NCBI GenBank assembly: GCA_046330135.1
Contig: JAXLTI010000005.1
Span: forward strand, 186,001-250,000
DNA from: CAYYFX01 sp046330135
GTDB taxonomy: Bacteria; ARS69
Direction: 5' to 3'
Length of the DNA stretch: 64,000 bases
The notes beneath the pieces were generated by a model. It had not been told where the DNA came from and did not search any database. It saw only the letters and a program-made list of their open reading frames with translations. The translations under genes and the position numbers were made by a program. Shown here in pieces: positions 1 to 7,769 of the stretch. The number at the start of each line of letters is the position of its first letter. Positions within the stretch are counted from its first letter, which is position 1.

Positions 1-2
1 CC

Positions 3-206
3 AGCTCTCTGTCGGTCTCGCCCGACGGCCAGCTCATCGTGCTCGCGTTCGGGGACCAGCGAACGTACGTCGTGGCGTGGGACCGCGAGGGCAGCGTGGT
101 GTGGGAGGGAGAGATTCCGCTCCCCGGGCGCGTCGTCCGCATCGGTCCGCAGGGGCTCCTGGTGGCGCAGCGCTGGATCGTGCAGCTCACGCCGGGGCAG
201 GGTTGA
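3..206 (+). CDS. C-terminal fragment of a beta-propeller/WD40-like protein
   Basis: The window opens inside a reading frame that stays open to a TGA at 204-206. The visible 67 residues contain 'VSPDGQLIVLAFGD' followed by 'VVAWDREGSVVWEGEI', the alternating 'SPDG...' and 'W...G..VW' pattern of PQQ-like or WD40-like propeller blades. The start lies outside the window, so length, signal peptide and function cannot be judged. Its stop overlaps the TTG start of the next gene (TTGA), which suggests translational coupling to the AmpG-like permease. Confidence 0.6.
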   Translation, partial: SSLSVSPDGQLIVLAFGDQRTYVVAWDREGSVVWEGEIPLPGRVVRIGPQGLLVAQRWIVQLTPGQG

Positions 207-1441
207 GCCGGCTGCTGCAGGTCTATGCGCGCCGCAAGATGGCCGCGCTCGCCGGCATCGGGCTCGCCTCGGGTCTGCCCTACGTGCTCGCGAACGACAC
301 GCTCACCGCGTGGCTCTCCAGCCTCCAGATCGACGTCAAGAAGATCGGGCTCTTCAGCCTCATCACGCTTCCGTACACGTTCAAGTTCCTCTGGGCGCCT
401 TTGATGGATCGCTTCTCCGTCTTCGGCGGGCGGCTGGGGCGACGCCGGGGGTGGCTGGTTCTCGCTCAGGCGCTCCTCGCGGCCACGCTCTTCGGCATCG
501 CCGCCTTCGGCCCGGTCTCGGCCGCGGATCATCTCCTCCCGCTCTCCATCCTCGGCACGGCGCTCGTCTTCCTCTCCGCGAGCCAGGACGTCGTGGCGGA
601 CGCGTATCGCGCGGACGTCGTGGAACAGGAGGAGCTCGGCGCGGGCGCCGCGGTCTTCGTGAGCGGCTATCGCGTGGCCATGATTCTCGGCGGCGCGCTC
701 TCGCTCGTGCTCGCCGGGCGCATCGGCTGGCGCGCGACCTACGCGCTCATGGCCGCGCTCATGGGCGCCACCACGATCGTGACGCTGCTCGCGCCCGAGC
801 CCGCGCGCGCCGCCGTGGCGCCGCACTCGCTCGGCGAGGCGGTGGCGCGGCCGTTCCTCGAGTTCGCGAGGCGCCACGGGACGAAGGCGATCCTCGTGCT
901 GGTGTTCGTCGTCGTCTTCAAGCTGCCGGATCTCCTCGCGAGTCGCATGACGATGCCGCTCCTGCTGCAGGACCTTCGCTTCTCGAAGGAGGAAGTGGGC
1001 GTCATCCGCCAGGCGCTCGGCTTCGGCATCACGATCGCCGGCGCGATCGTGGGCGGCGGGCTCGTGGCGCGAATCGGTCTCTTCCGCGGGCTCGTCGTCT
1101 TCGGAATCCTGCAGGCGGTCTCGAACGCGGGCTTCTGCGTGCTCGCCGTCTCCGCGAAATCCAAGCTCCTCATGGCCGCGGTCATCGCGGTCGAGAGCTT
1201 CTGCACGGGCCTCGTGGCGGCCGGCTTCGTGGCCTACCTCATGAGCCTCTGCGACCCCAAGCACTCCGCCACGCAGTACGCGCTCCTCGCGAGCCTCGTG
1301 GCCACCGCCGGCGCGCTCGGCGGCGCCGTGACGGGCTTCCTCGTCGCGAAGATGGGCTACGCGTCCTTCTTCGCCTGGAGCATCGCGTCGGGAATCCCGG
1401 GAATGGCGATGCTGCCCTGGGTCGTTCCGCGGAGGAGTTGA
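203..1441 (+). CDS. AmpG-family MFS permease (412 aa)
   Basis: This is a major facilitator superfamily transporter most like AmpG, the inner-membrane permease that imports anhydromuropeptides released during peptidoglycan turnover. The N-terminus 'GLASGLPYVLANDTLTAWL' and 'LPYTFKFLWAPLMDRF' match the first helices and the cytoplasmic loop of that family. About twelve hydrophobic segments follow. The TTG at 203 was chosen because it overlaps the previous stop (TTGA), is preceded by a GGGG-rich site and gives the family's usual N-terminus; upstream in-frame ATGs would add an arginine-rich stretch inside the previous gene. The substrate is inferred from family only. A short GC-rich hairpin follows the stop. 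Confidence 0.82.
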   Translation: MSRLLQVYARRKMAALAGIGLASGLPYVLANDTLTAWLSSLQIDVKKIGLFSLITLPYTFKFLWAPLMDRFSVFGGRLGRRRGWLVLAQALLAATLFGIAAFGPVSAADHLLPLSILGTALVFLSASQDVVADAYRADVVEQEELGAGAAVFVSGYRVAMILGGALSLVLAGRIGWRATYALMAALMGATTIVTLLAPEPARAAVAPHSLGEAVARPFLEFARRHGTKAILVLVFVVVFKLPDLLASRMTMPLLLQDLRFSKEEVGVIRQALGFGITIAGAIVGGGLVARIGLFRGLVVFGILQAVSNAGFCVLAVSAKSKLLMAAVIAVESFCTGLVAAGFVAYLMSLCDPKHSATQYALLASLVATAGALGGAVTGFLVAKMGYASFFAWSIASGIPGMAMLPWVVPRRS

Positions 1442-1449
1442 GAGGCGGG

Positions 1450-1468
1450 GCGTCGGCGAGCCCGACGC
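1450..1468 (+). terminator. Hairpin just after the AmpG-like gene
   Basis: GCGTCGG and CCGACGC form a 7-bp stem with a 5-nt loop beginning 9 nt after the permease stop. Only TT follows, so it is a weak candidate for an intrinsic terminator. Confidence 0.35.
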
Positions 1469-1584
1469 TTCGAGTCACCCGCACTTCGCCTCTCGATGAC
1501 TCGCGCGGCTCTCCCGTCGTCGCGCTCCGCAACGGGCAGCTCGACGCGGTCCGCAAAGCAGCCCCCGCGACATTCGCATCCCGC

Positions 1585-1616
1585 CCTAGATCATGATCAG
1601 GGACTCTTGATCTAGG
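1585..1616. repeat. Perfect 9-bp inverted repeat upstream of secreted protein gene
   Basis: CCTAGATCA (1585-1593) and TGATCTAGG (1608-1616) are perfect inverse arms around a 14-nt spacer. The AT-rich arms stand out in this GC-rich DNA and lie 57 nt before the next start codon. An operator or a transcript hairpin are both possible. Confidence 0.55.
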
Positions 1617-1672
1617 ATCGCGTTGGTGCCATCCTGATCGGCGACCGGCACCGCGATAGGAGGAAGCACGAG

Positions 1673-2440
1673 ATGCGCGCGAGGCTCGTCGATGTCGTTA
1701 CCGTAGGCAGCGTCGTTCTGGCCGTCGCTTGCGCCGCGACCGCGGCCCCGGTCACGCTCTCGGGGACCGTGAGCTACGATGGGAGCTACGGAGCAGGGGA
1801 CTCGTTGTATGTGTCCGTCATCTACGTAACGAGCCACGTGCCCGTGGTGCTCGGCTACGTGGCCCTCCCGCGGCCCTCCCCCAGGCCGCACTTCAGTGTC
1901 CCGTTCACCGTCGGCTTCGACAACGCGACCGCCCCGGATTCGGTGGCTGTCCTGGCCATCCTCGACGAGGATCACTCGGGGTTCGATCCGGACTCATTGG
2001 ACAACGCAATCACGGTGCCCGACATCCTCGGCTGGTTCGATGGCCATGCGAACCCGCGCGGGGTCGACGCTTCGTCATCGCAGACCGGGCTCGACTTCGC
2101 GCTCCCCAAGGGGGAGATCCACGGCGGGGTCGCTTTCGCCCCCGGGCAAACCTGGGCGGCCGTGGTGCCCCGAGCGGTCCCGTCGGACGTGAACGCGAAA
2201 TGGGCGGACCTGGGCGCGCCGGGCTCCTACGCCGTGATCGGGCTCTACGCCGGCGACTACATCGTGCATGGTCAGAGCGACGTCGGCGACATGTGCTGGG
2301 GGAGCCACCCGAGGTGCGTCAACCCCGACGTGCTTTCGCTCGGCGATGGAGAGATCCGGACCGGTGTGAACCTCGACTTCGGGGTCCTCTTGCCGGTCAG
2401 CCCGTGGTCGTGGGGGAGGCTCAAGGCCGGCTACCGCTGA
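1673..2440 (+). CDS. Small secreted protein of unknown function (255 aa)
   Basis: I do not recognise this protein. It starts with ATG after a strong AGGAGG site and has a clear signal peptide: a basic start, a hydrophobic core 'VGSVVLAVACAATAA' and likely cleavage near residue 25. The mature part is rich in beta-type sequence and contains 'ILDEDHSGFDPDS', a D-x-D-x-S-G-like pattern resembling calcium-binding loops of secreted proteins. Two cysteines ('DMCWGSHPRC') could form a disulfide. There is no membrane anchor or sorting domain at the C-terminus. Codon use is slightly less GC-biased than in the neighbours. It is monocistronic and convergent with the minus-strand gene ending at 2492. Confidence 0.72.
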   Translation: MRARLVDVVTVGSVVLAVACAATAAPVTLSGTVSYDGSYGAGDSLYVSVIYVTSHVPVVLGYVALPRPSPRPHFSVPFTVGFDNATAPDSVAVLAILDEDHSGFDPDSLDNAITVPDILGWFDGHANPRGVDASSSQTGLDFALPKGEIHGGVAFAPGQTWAAVVPRAVPSDVNAKWADLGAPGSYAVIGLYAGDYIVHGQSDVGDMCWGSHPRCVNPDVLSLGDGEIRTGVNLDFGVLLPVSPWSWGRLKAGYR

Positions 2441-2497
2441 GCGCCTCGGCTGCACTCGGCGCGCCGAGCTCCGGACCCGGTCGGACCGCCCTCAGCG
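2435..2497. terminator. Possible bidirectional terminator between convergent genes
   Basis: CGCTGAG (2435-2441) and CTCAGCG (2491-2497) are inverse arms spanning the two convergent stops. Between them lies a perfect 14-nt palindrome CTCGGCGCGCCGAG (2455-2468). There is no T-tract, so this is tentative. Confidence 0.3.
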
Positions 2498-3181
2498 CGG
2501 GGCGAGGTAGGGCGCCACGTCGAACATGACGCGGGCGTCCCAGTCGAGCCCGCCGGCGCCGGATTGCGCGCCGCCCGAGACGGAGAGGCCGCGGATCGGG
2601 AAGTTGCTGAAGGACGCGCCGCCGCCGCGCGGGCCCACGCGGAGCGAGAGGCCCTCCACGCCCGGTACCGGGATGTCCTTGCCTTCGAGGAACTTGAGGA
2701 TGCCCATCCGCGTGTTCGAGTTCGCGAGCAGCGGCGACAACGTGGCCGCCGTGACCACGCCCCAGCCGATCGCGAGACCGCGCTCCGCGGGCGTGGCCAT
2801 GTTCCAGCCGCGACGCATGTCCAGGCTGACGCGACCGAGCGCGTCGTTCGCGGCGCGCTGCACGGACGGAACCGCCCAGATCGCCTTCAGCACGTCGCCC
2901 ACCTCGCCGGGGCGCGGCGTGTCCGGTCCCGCGCCGCGCGGCACGAGCGGCGCGGACGGCCGGGACGGCGGCGGCGAGGCCAGCATGCGGTTCAAGTAGG
3001 ACTGATCGAAGAGATTCCACGAGGGAGTGAGGATGAGGTTGAGCAGCCTCGGCGAGGGCGGCGCCGAGGACAGCGCGCTCATCTCCGCCTGGAAGGCCGG
3101 GTCGAGCTTCAGCGTGTAGTCGCCGAGGCTGATGCGCCGCGGTCGCCAACCGAAGTGAAGCCCGCCCTCGTCGTCGCCCAT
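2492..3181 (-). CDS. Unknown 229-aa protein coupled to rqcH
   Basis: The function is not recognised. The start is the ATG at 3181, two bases after the rqcH stop (TGA-CC-ATG), with a GGAGGA ribosome site inside the end of rqcH, so the two are almost certainly cotranslated. The N-terminal part has 'SLGDYTLKLDPAF' and 'LNLILTPSWNLFDQSYLNRML'; a proline-rich spacer follows; the middle has one moderately hydrophobic stretch 'GLAIGWGVVTAATLSPLLA'; the C-terminal part is Gly-rich with short beta-like repeats ending 'ARVMFDVAPYLAPR'. There is no signal peptide. The longer open frame reaching 3541 overlaps conserved rqcH sequence and is not used. Confidence 0.65.
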   Translation of the reverse strand: MGDDEGGLHFGWRPRRISLGDYTLKLDPAFQAEMSALSSAPPSPRLLNLILTPSWNLFDQSYLNRMLASPPPSRPSAPLVPRGAGPDTPRPGEVGDVLKAIWAVPSVQRAANDALGRVSLDMRRGWNMATPAERGLAIGWGVVTAATLSPLLANSNTRMGILKFLEGKDIPVPGVEGLSLRVGPRGGGASFSNFPIRGLSVSGGAQSGAGGLDWDARVMFDVAPYLAPR

Positions 3182-3183
3182 GG

Positions 3184-4944
3184 TCAGTCTCCTCCGTCCG
3201 CGGAGTCTACCGGAACGGGCTCGCGCGGCTCCACGAAAACGATCTTCTCGCGCATCATCGACGCGGTGCCCACGGGCGCGCCGCGCGGCTTGCGCACGTA
3301 GCGACGCTCCGTCCACGCCACCGGCACGTACTTCGAGGTGCGCGCCTTCGAGTGGAACGCCGCGATCGCCGCCGCCGCCTCCACGATCTCGCGCGGCGGC
3401 TCGCCTTTCCCGCTCGCGATGCGCAACACGGTGTGGCTGCCCTCGCAGCCGCGCGCGTGGAACCAGAGGTCGCGCTGCGCCGCCCAACGATGCGTCAGCT
3501 CGTCGTTCTGCTTCGCGTTGCGCCCGACCCACACTTCCCACCCGCCCGGCAGCACGTAGCGGCGCGGGTTGAAGCCCTCCGGCAGGGACGCCGCGCGCTC
3601 GGCTTGCGGCTTCGGCGCGGCGGCGGCCGCGGCGGCCCGGGCAGGGGAGACGTCGAGCAGCGCGGGCGCGAGCTCCTGCGCCAGCTCGCGGAGGCGCTCG
3701 GGCGAGGGCGGCGGGTCGAGCGCGCCGAGCCCGCGATCCGCTTCGTCGATCTCCGCCTGCAGCACCGCGCGCTGGGACTCCAGGTCGTCGCGGCCGCGCG
3801 CGAGACGCCGAGCCTTCTTGAAGAGTTGCTCCACGTTCGCCGACGGGTCGAGCTTCGGATCCAGCTCGATGGTGACGTCGGAGGCGCCGTCGAAGGCGCG
3901 AAGCGTGGCGCTGCGCTGGCCGCGCTTCACGGCGCCCACGTGCGCCGCGAGCAGCTCCGCCTTCGCGCGAACGTCGTCGGCGCCTTCGGACTCCGCGAGC
4001 CGCCGCGCGACGTGCGTGAGCGCCTTCGCCGCGCGCGTGCGTCGCTTCGCGAGGACGCGCCGCAGGTTTCCGAGGAGCGCTCCGGAGGCTTCGGCCTCCT
4101 CGCGCGGGCGATGGAAGAGATCGGCGGTCTCGTTCGCGGAGGCGGCGGGGAGGATCTCGAAGCCGGGGAGCTCGCCCGGGTCGGCCGGAAGGAGGATGAG
4201 CTCGCCGCCGATCGCGGCCGCGCCATTCGGGGCGCCGCCCGCGCCCGCCCCGCTCACTCTCCTCGCGAGGCGCGGGCGCGGATCGCGCGCCGCCGCTGCA
4301 ACCTGGAGAAGGCGCGCCTCGAAGTCCACGCCCGCCGCCTCGAAAGCACGCGCGAAGCCCGAGGAGCCGCCGCCCCAGCCGCGCGGGATCCGCAGATGAA
4401 GCGGCCCCTCGTGCGAGGCGAGGCGCTCGCGCAAGGTCTCCGCGTCCAGATCCACGAGGCGAACGCCGGGATCGGCCGCGGGCGGCTTGTAGCGCTTGCC
4501 CGTGGCCACCTCGCGCCGGTGATCGGCGCCGAACTCGCGGAGCGTCCAGAGGATGCGGTCTTCGTTGCCCACGACCAGCACGTTCGCGAAGCGCGGGATC
4601 AGCTCCGCCACGAGCCGCGGGCCCGCGTGACGCGCCTCCGGCTGCTCGAAGCGCAGCACGGCCACGCGCCCGTTCGTCTCCTGCTCGATCCCGGCGAGCT
4701 TCGCCCGCAGCAGCGGCTCCGCTAGATGGTCCGGGGCGTCGCGCGGCTCGCCGAGCTTCGGCGGAGCCTCCACGAGCGAGAGGCGCGAAAGCTCCGGATG
4801 CGCGGAGACGAAGAGGGTGCGCCGGTGCCTCGAGAAGCGCACGAGGACCGCGGACTCGCCGAGGAGATCCACGCGCGTGACCACGTCGCCGACGAGCGCA
4901 TCGCGCAGCTCGCGGAGCACGGCTTCCAGGAGCAGGGCGTCCAT
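3184..4944 (-). CDS. rqcH: NFACT-family ribosome quality control protein RqcH (586 aa)
   Basis: RqcH/Rqc2 proteins bind stalled 50S subunits and recruit tRNA-Ala to add C-terminal alanine tails. The N-terminal NFACT-N domain (about 1-240) shows 'LVAELIPRFANVLVV', equivalent to the family's E-I-M-G-R-H-S-N-I region. A charged coiled-coil segment (about 330-450) is followed by the C-terminal NFACT-R domain with 'VGRNAKQNDELT', 'DLWFHARGCEGSHTVLR' and 'AFHSKARTSKYVPV', all family hallmarks. The start ATG at 4944 has a GGGAG site; a 50-residue Arg-rich upstream extension is rejected. The usual Asp-Arg motif of NFACT-N appears here as 'ETNGR' (Gly92-Arg93). A TATACT -10-like element lies at 4976-4981 on this strand. 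Confidence 0.88.
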   Translation of the reverse strand: MDALLLEAVLRELRDALVGDVVTRVDLLGESAVLVRFSRHRRTLFVSAHPELSRLSLVEAPPKLGEPRDAPDHLAEPLLRAKLAGIEQETNGRVAVLRFEQPEARHAGPRLVAELIPRFANVLVVGNEDRILWTLREFGADHRREVATGKRYKPPAADPGVRLVDLDAETLRERLASHEGPLHLRIPRGWGGGSSGFARAFEAAGVDFEARLLQVAAAARDPRPRLARRVSGAGAGGAPNGAAAIGGELILLPADPGELPGFEILPAASANETADLFHRPREEAEASGALLGNLRRVLAKRRTRAAKALTHVARRLAESEGADDVRAKAELLAAHVGAVKRGQRSATLRAFDGASDVTIELDPKLDPSANVEQLFKKARRLARGRDDLESQRAVLQAEIDEADRGLGALDPPPSPERLRELAQELAPALLDVSPARAAAAAAAPKPQAERAASLPEGFNPRRYVLPGGWEVWVGRNAKQNDELTHRWAAQRDLWFHARGCEGSHTVLRIASGKGEPPREIVEAAAAIAAFHSKARTSKYVPVAWTERRYVRKPRGAPVGTASMMREKIVFVEPREPVPVDSADGGD

Positions 4945-5021
4945 GGGTTCTCCCGAGGGTCGGCGAACGGCGGAGAGTATAGGCGAGCGGTCCCGAGCGC
5001 GCGGGAAGAGATCACGAGCGC

Positions 5022-5044
5022 CGAGTCGCCGAGTCGACGAGTCG
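5022..5044. repeat. Three tandem CGAGTCG units with 8-bp period
   Basis: CGAGTCG occurs at 5022-5028, 5030-5036 and 5038-5044 in the divergent region between rqcH and the protease gene. The 13-mer CGAGTCGCGAGCC at 5038-5050 recurs at 53821-53833. Confidence 0.5.
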
Positions 5045-5199
5045 CGAGCCCGCGTGCTGCGGGTCTCTCGAGATCCGCGGAAGTCCCATCCCATGCCGGC
5101 GAGAATCCCGTCTCCCTCCGAGAGCCGGAGCCGCTATCATCGTGTCTCTGCCGCCCCTTTCGACCGGCTGGACCCAGTCCACAGATTCCGAGGTACGCC

Positions 5200-7521
5200 G
5201 TGCCAAGAACGCGACTCCTTGCGACGTTCTGCTGTGCCTTCCTTCTCCCGGCCGCGCTGGCCTCCGCGGCGTTCGCGCGCGACCCCGAGGAGGTGGCCGC
5301 CCTGCTCCGGGATCCGGCGAAGATCCTCCTCTCGAACGCCGAGTTCGACGTCCGAACGGGGCCCCCGGCCATGGCGAAGGATGCGGCATGGTCCCGCGTG
5401 GACCTCGCGGCGTCGCGGCATTGGATCGTGCAGCTGCGGGGGGAGATGACGGTCGCGGCGCGGAGGAACCTGGAAGCGCACGGCGCCACCGTGCTCTCGT
5501 ACATCCCGAACCAGGCCTACGCGGTGGGCCTCGATCCCGCGGCGGCCCGCGCGCTGGCGAAGGATCCGAGCGTGCAATGGGTCGGTCCGTATCGACCGGA
5601 CTACAAGCTCTCCGCGGAGATCGGCACGCGCACGTTCACGGATCCGAATCGCCCCGTGCGCCCGGGTCAGCGGCTCCTCGCGGTCTCGATCTTCGAGGAC
5701 GAAGACGTGGACGCTGCGGCGCAGGCCGCCCAGCGCCTCGGCGCCGAGGTCCTCTCGGTGAACCGCAATCCCCGCACGGCGCGTCTCGAGGTGCGCGTGG
5801 CGCGCGGCACCGAACGCGCGCTCGCCGCGATCGACGCGGTGGAGTGGGTGGAGGAAGTCGGCGAGCCGACGCTGCGCAACAACATCACCCGCTGGGTGGC
5901 GCAGTCGAACGTGACCAATGTCCTTCCGGTGTGGGACGCCGGCATCCACGGCGAGGGCCAGATCATCGGCCACATCGACGGCGGCATCGCCCGGACGAGC
6001 TGCTACTTCATCGATCTCACGAACAACACGCCCGGGCCGAACCATCGGAAGCTCGTGGGCTACCGCGGCGCCTTCCAGTCCGACACGCACGGCACGCACA
6101 CCGGCGGGACGGCGGCCGGGCTGAACTCGTCGGGCGATCTCTCGAACGCGGGCCTCGCGTACATGGCGCGGATCTCGCACACGAATCTCGGCCTCGTCAC
6201 GTCGACCAACCTGTACGCGTACTTCGACTCGGCCAGCGTGCAAGGCGCGAACGTGCACACGAACTCCTGGGGCGACGACGGCACCACCGCGTACACGAGC
6301 TGGTGCCACGACATCGACGCGTTCTCCCGCGACCGCGAGGACGATCTCGTCTGCTTCGCCGTGACGAACACCTCTACGCTCAAGACTCCCGAGAACGCGA
6401 AGAACGTGCTCGCCGTGGGCGCGACGAACCAGGCGCCGAACCAGGAGACGTGGGGATCGGGCGGGCGCGGCCCCACGGCCGACGGTCGCCGAAAGCCCGA
6501 GGTCGCTCTCCCCGGGATCGGCATCGTCTCCGCCGGCACCAGCACGTGCTCCACGGCGTCGCTCAGCGGGACGTCGATGGCGAGCCCCGCGGTCACGGGA
6601 TGCGCCGCGCTCGTGCGCGAGTACTACGAGCACGGTTACTACCCGAGCGGCGCCGCGGCGGCGGTGGACGACTTCGTGCCCACGGCCGCGCTCGTGAAGG
6701 CCACGTTGATCAACGGCTCGCAGGACATGACGGGCGTGGCCGGCTATCCCTCCACGACCGAGGGCTGGGGGCGCATCCTCCTCCACGACGCGCTGCATTT
6801 CACCGGGGACGCGCGGCGGAACGTGGCGAAGGACGTCCGCAACGCCGACGGCCTCGCCACGGGCCAGCAGAGCGAGCTTCTGCTGAACGTGGACAACTCG
6901 CAGACGCTCCGCGTCACGATGGCCTACACCGACCAGCCGGCGCTCACGGGTGCCGCCTTCACCCCGATCAACAACCTCGACCTCGAGCTGCAGGGCCCGG
7001 ACGGCCTCTTCCTCGGCAACGTGTTCACGAGCGGCGTCTCGGCGCACGGAGGAACCGCGGATGCTCTGAACAACGTCGAGCGGGCGATCCTTCCCGCGGG
7101 TCTCTTCACGTCCGGGCAGTGGACCGTGCGGGTGCGCGCCACGTCAGTGCCGGACGGCCCGCAGGGCTACGCGATCCAGGTCTCGGGCGCGGTCACCGAG
7201 GTGGGCGGCGCGACCGGCGTGGAGCCTCTCCGCAGCACCGTGCTCGCGACGGGGCTGCTCTCGACGTCGCCGAACCCGTTCTCCCGCTCCACGGAGGTCC
7301 GCTTCTCGGTGGCCAAGCGGGAAGCGGTCACGCTGGCGGTCTACGACGTGTCCGGGCGGAAGGTCCGCACCCTCGCGTCGGGCCTCTTCGAGGCGGGCAG
7401 CTACTCGTACCCGTGGGACGCGCGGGACGAGCAGGGCGCTCGCGTCGCGGCCGGGATCTACTTCACGCGCCTCCAGGGCGCCGGCGTCGACCAGACCCGG
7501 AAGATGGTGCTCCTGAGGTAG
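5200..7521 (+). CDS. Secreted KP-43-like S8 serine protease with C-terminal sorting domain (773 aa)
   Basis: This is a subtilisin-fold endopeptidase, exported and possibly surface-displayed. The GTG at 5200 follows a GAGG site and gives a signal peptide with core 'LLATFCCAFLLPAALASA'. Residues of about 40-220 form an N-terminal region ('HWIVQLRGEM') typical of KP-43-type proteases. The catalytic triad is visible: Asp260 in 'IIGHIDGGI', His297 in 'DTHGTHTGG' and Ser459 in 'SLSGTSMASPA'. A beta-barrel domain ('LRVTMAYTDQPA...NNLDLELQGPDG') follows. Residues from about 688 to the end are a FlgD-like/T9SS type-A sorting domain: 'TSPNPFSRSTEVRFSV', 'VYDVSGRKVRTLASG', 'GIYFTRLQ' and a terminal 'KMVLLR'. 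It stands alone, divergent from rqcH. Its natural substrate is unknown. Confidence 0.9.
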   Translation: MPRTRLLATFCCAFLLPAALASAAFARDPEEVAALLRDPAKILLSNAEFDVRTGPPAMAKDAAWSRVDLAASRHWIVQLRGEMTVAARRNLEAHGATVLSYIPNQAYAVGLDPAAARALAKDPSVQWVGPYRPDYKLSAEIGTRTFTDPNRPVRPGQRLLAVSIFEDEDVDAAAQAAQRLGAEVLSVNRNPRTARLEVRVARGTERALAAIDAVEWVEEVGEPTLRNNITRWVAQSNVTNVLPVWDAGIHGEGQIIGHIDGGIARTSCYFIDLTNNTPGPNHRKLVGYRGAFQSDTHGTHTGGTAAGLNSSGDLSNAGLAYMARISHTNLGLVTSTNLYAYFDSASVQGANVHTNSWGDDGTTAYTSWCHDIDAFSRDREDDLVCFAVTNTSTLKTPENAKNVLAVGATNQAPNQETWGSGGRGPTADGRRKPEVALPGIGIVSAGTSTCSTASLSGTSMASPAVTGCAALVREYYEHGYYPSGAAAAVDDFVPTAALVKATLINGSQDMTGVAGYPSTTEGWGRILLHDALHFTGDARRNVAKDVRNADGLATGQQSELLLNVDNSQTLRVTMAYTDQPALTGAAFTPINNLDLELQGPDGLFLGNVFTSGVSAHGGTADALNNVERAILPAGLFTSGQWTVRVRATSVPDGPQGYAIQVSGAVTEVGGATGVEPLRSTVLATGLLSTSPNPFSRSTEVRFSVAKREAVTLAVYDVSGRKVRTLASGLFEAGSYSYPWDARDEQGARVAAGIYFTRLQGAGVDQTRKMVLLR

Positions 7522-7561
7522 GGGGAGCGTCCGCTGGAGGCGGCGGCTCCAGGGCGGCCAC

Positions 7562-7597
7562 CCTCGCCGGGGGCGGGCCCGCCGCGGTTCGGCGAGG
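7562..7597 (+). terminator. GC-rich hairpin downstream of the protease gene
   Basis: CCTCGCCG (7562-7569) pairs perfectly with CGGCGAGG (7590-7597). The 20-nt loop itself contains the palindrome GGCGGGCCCGCC. There is no T-run, so termination is only inferred from the position between two transcription units. Confidence 0.35.
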
Positions 7598-7705
7598 CCG
7601 CGGGCGGGTCGCGGGGGCCGGGCGGCCGTCGGTACCGGGTCGCGATCGGCTGCCGTCCCGAGGGAGCCGGCGACCTCGACGCCCGCGAACCCCCGGTCGC
7701 GCGGC

Positions 7706-7734
7706 TTGACCCCCGCCCCCGCGACGCTTACCCT
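7706..7734 (+). promoter_or_regulatory. Promoter of the yicC-gmk-rpoZ-coaBC operon
   Basis: TTGACC (7706-7711) and TACCCT (7729-7734) are separated by 17 nt and lie 36 nt before the yicC start. The arrangement matches the other promoter candidates in this window. Confidence 0.6.
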
Positions 7735-7769
7735 CATCCGTTCGCGTTTTCCGGAAGGGCGGGCGCCGC

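Noticed and set aside
3182..3541. N-terminal extension of the rqcH-linked gene
   Set aside because: It is Arg/Ala-rich, antisense-like in composition and overlaps the conserved NFACT-R region; the ATG at 3181 has a good Shine-Dalgarno.
5135..5140. TATCAT as a -10 element for the protease gene
   Set aside because: No -35-like hexamer lies 16-18 nt upstream, so a promoter there is not supported.
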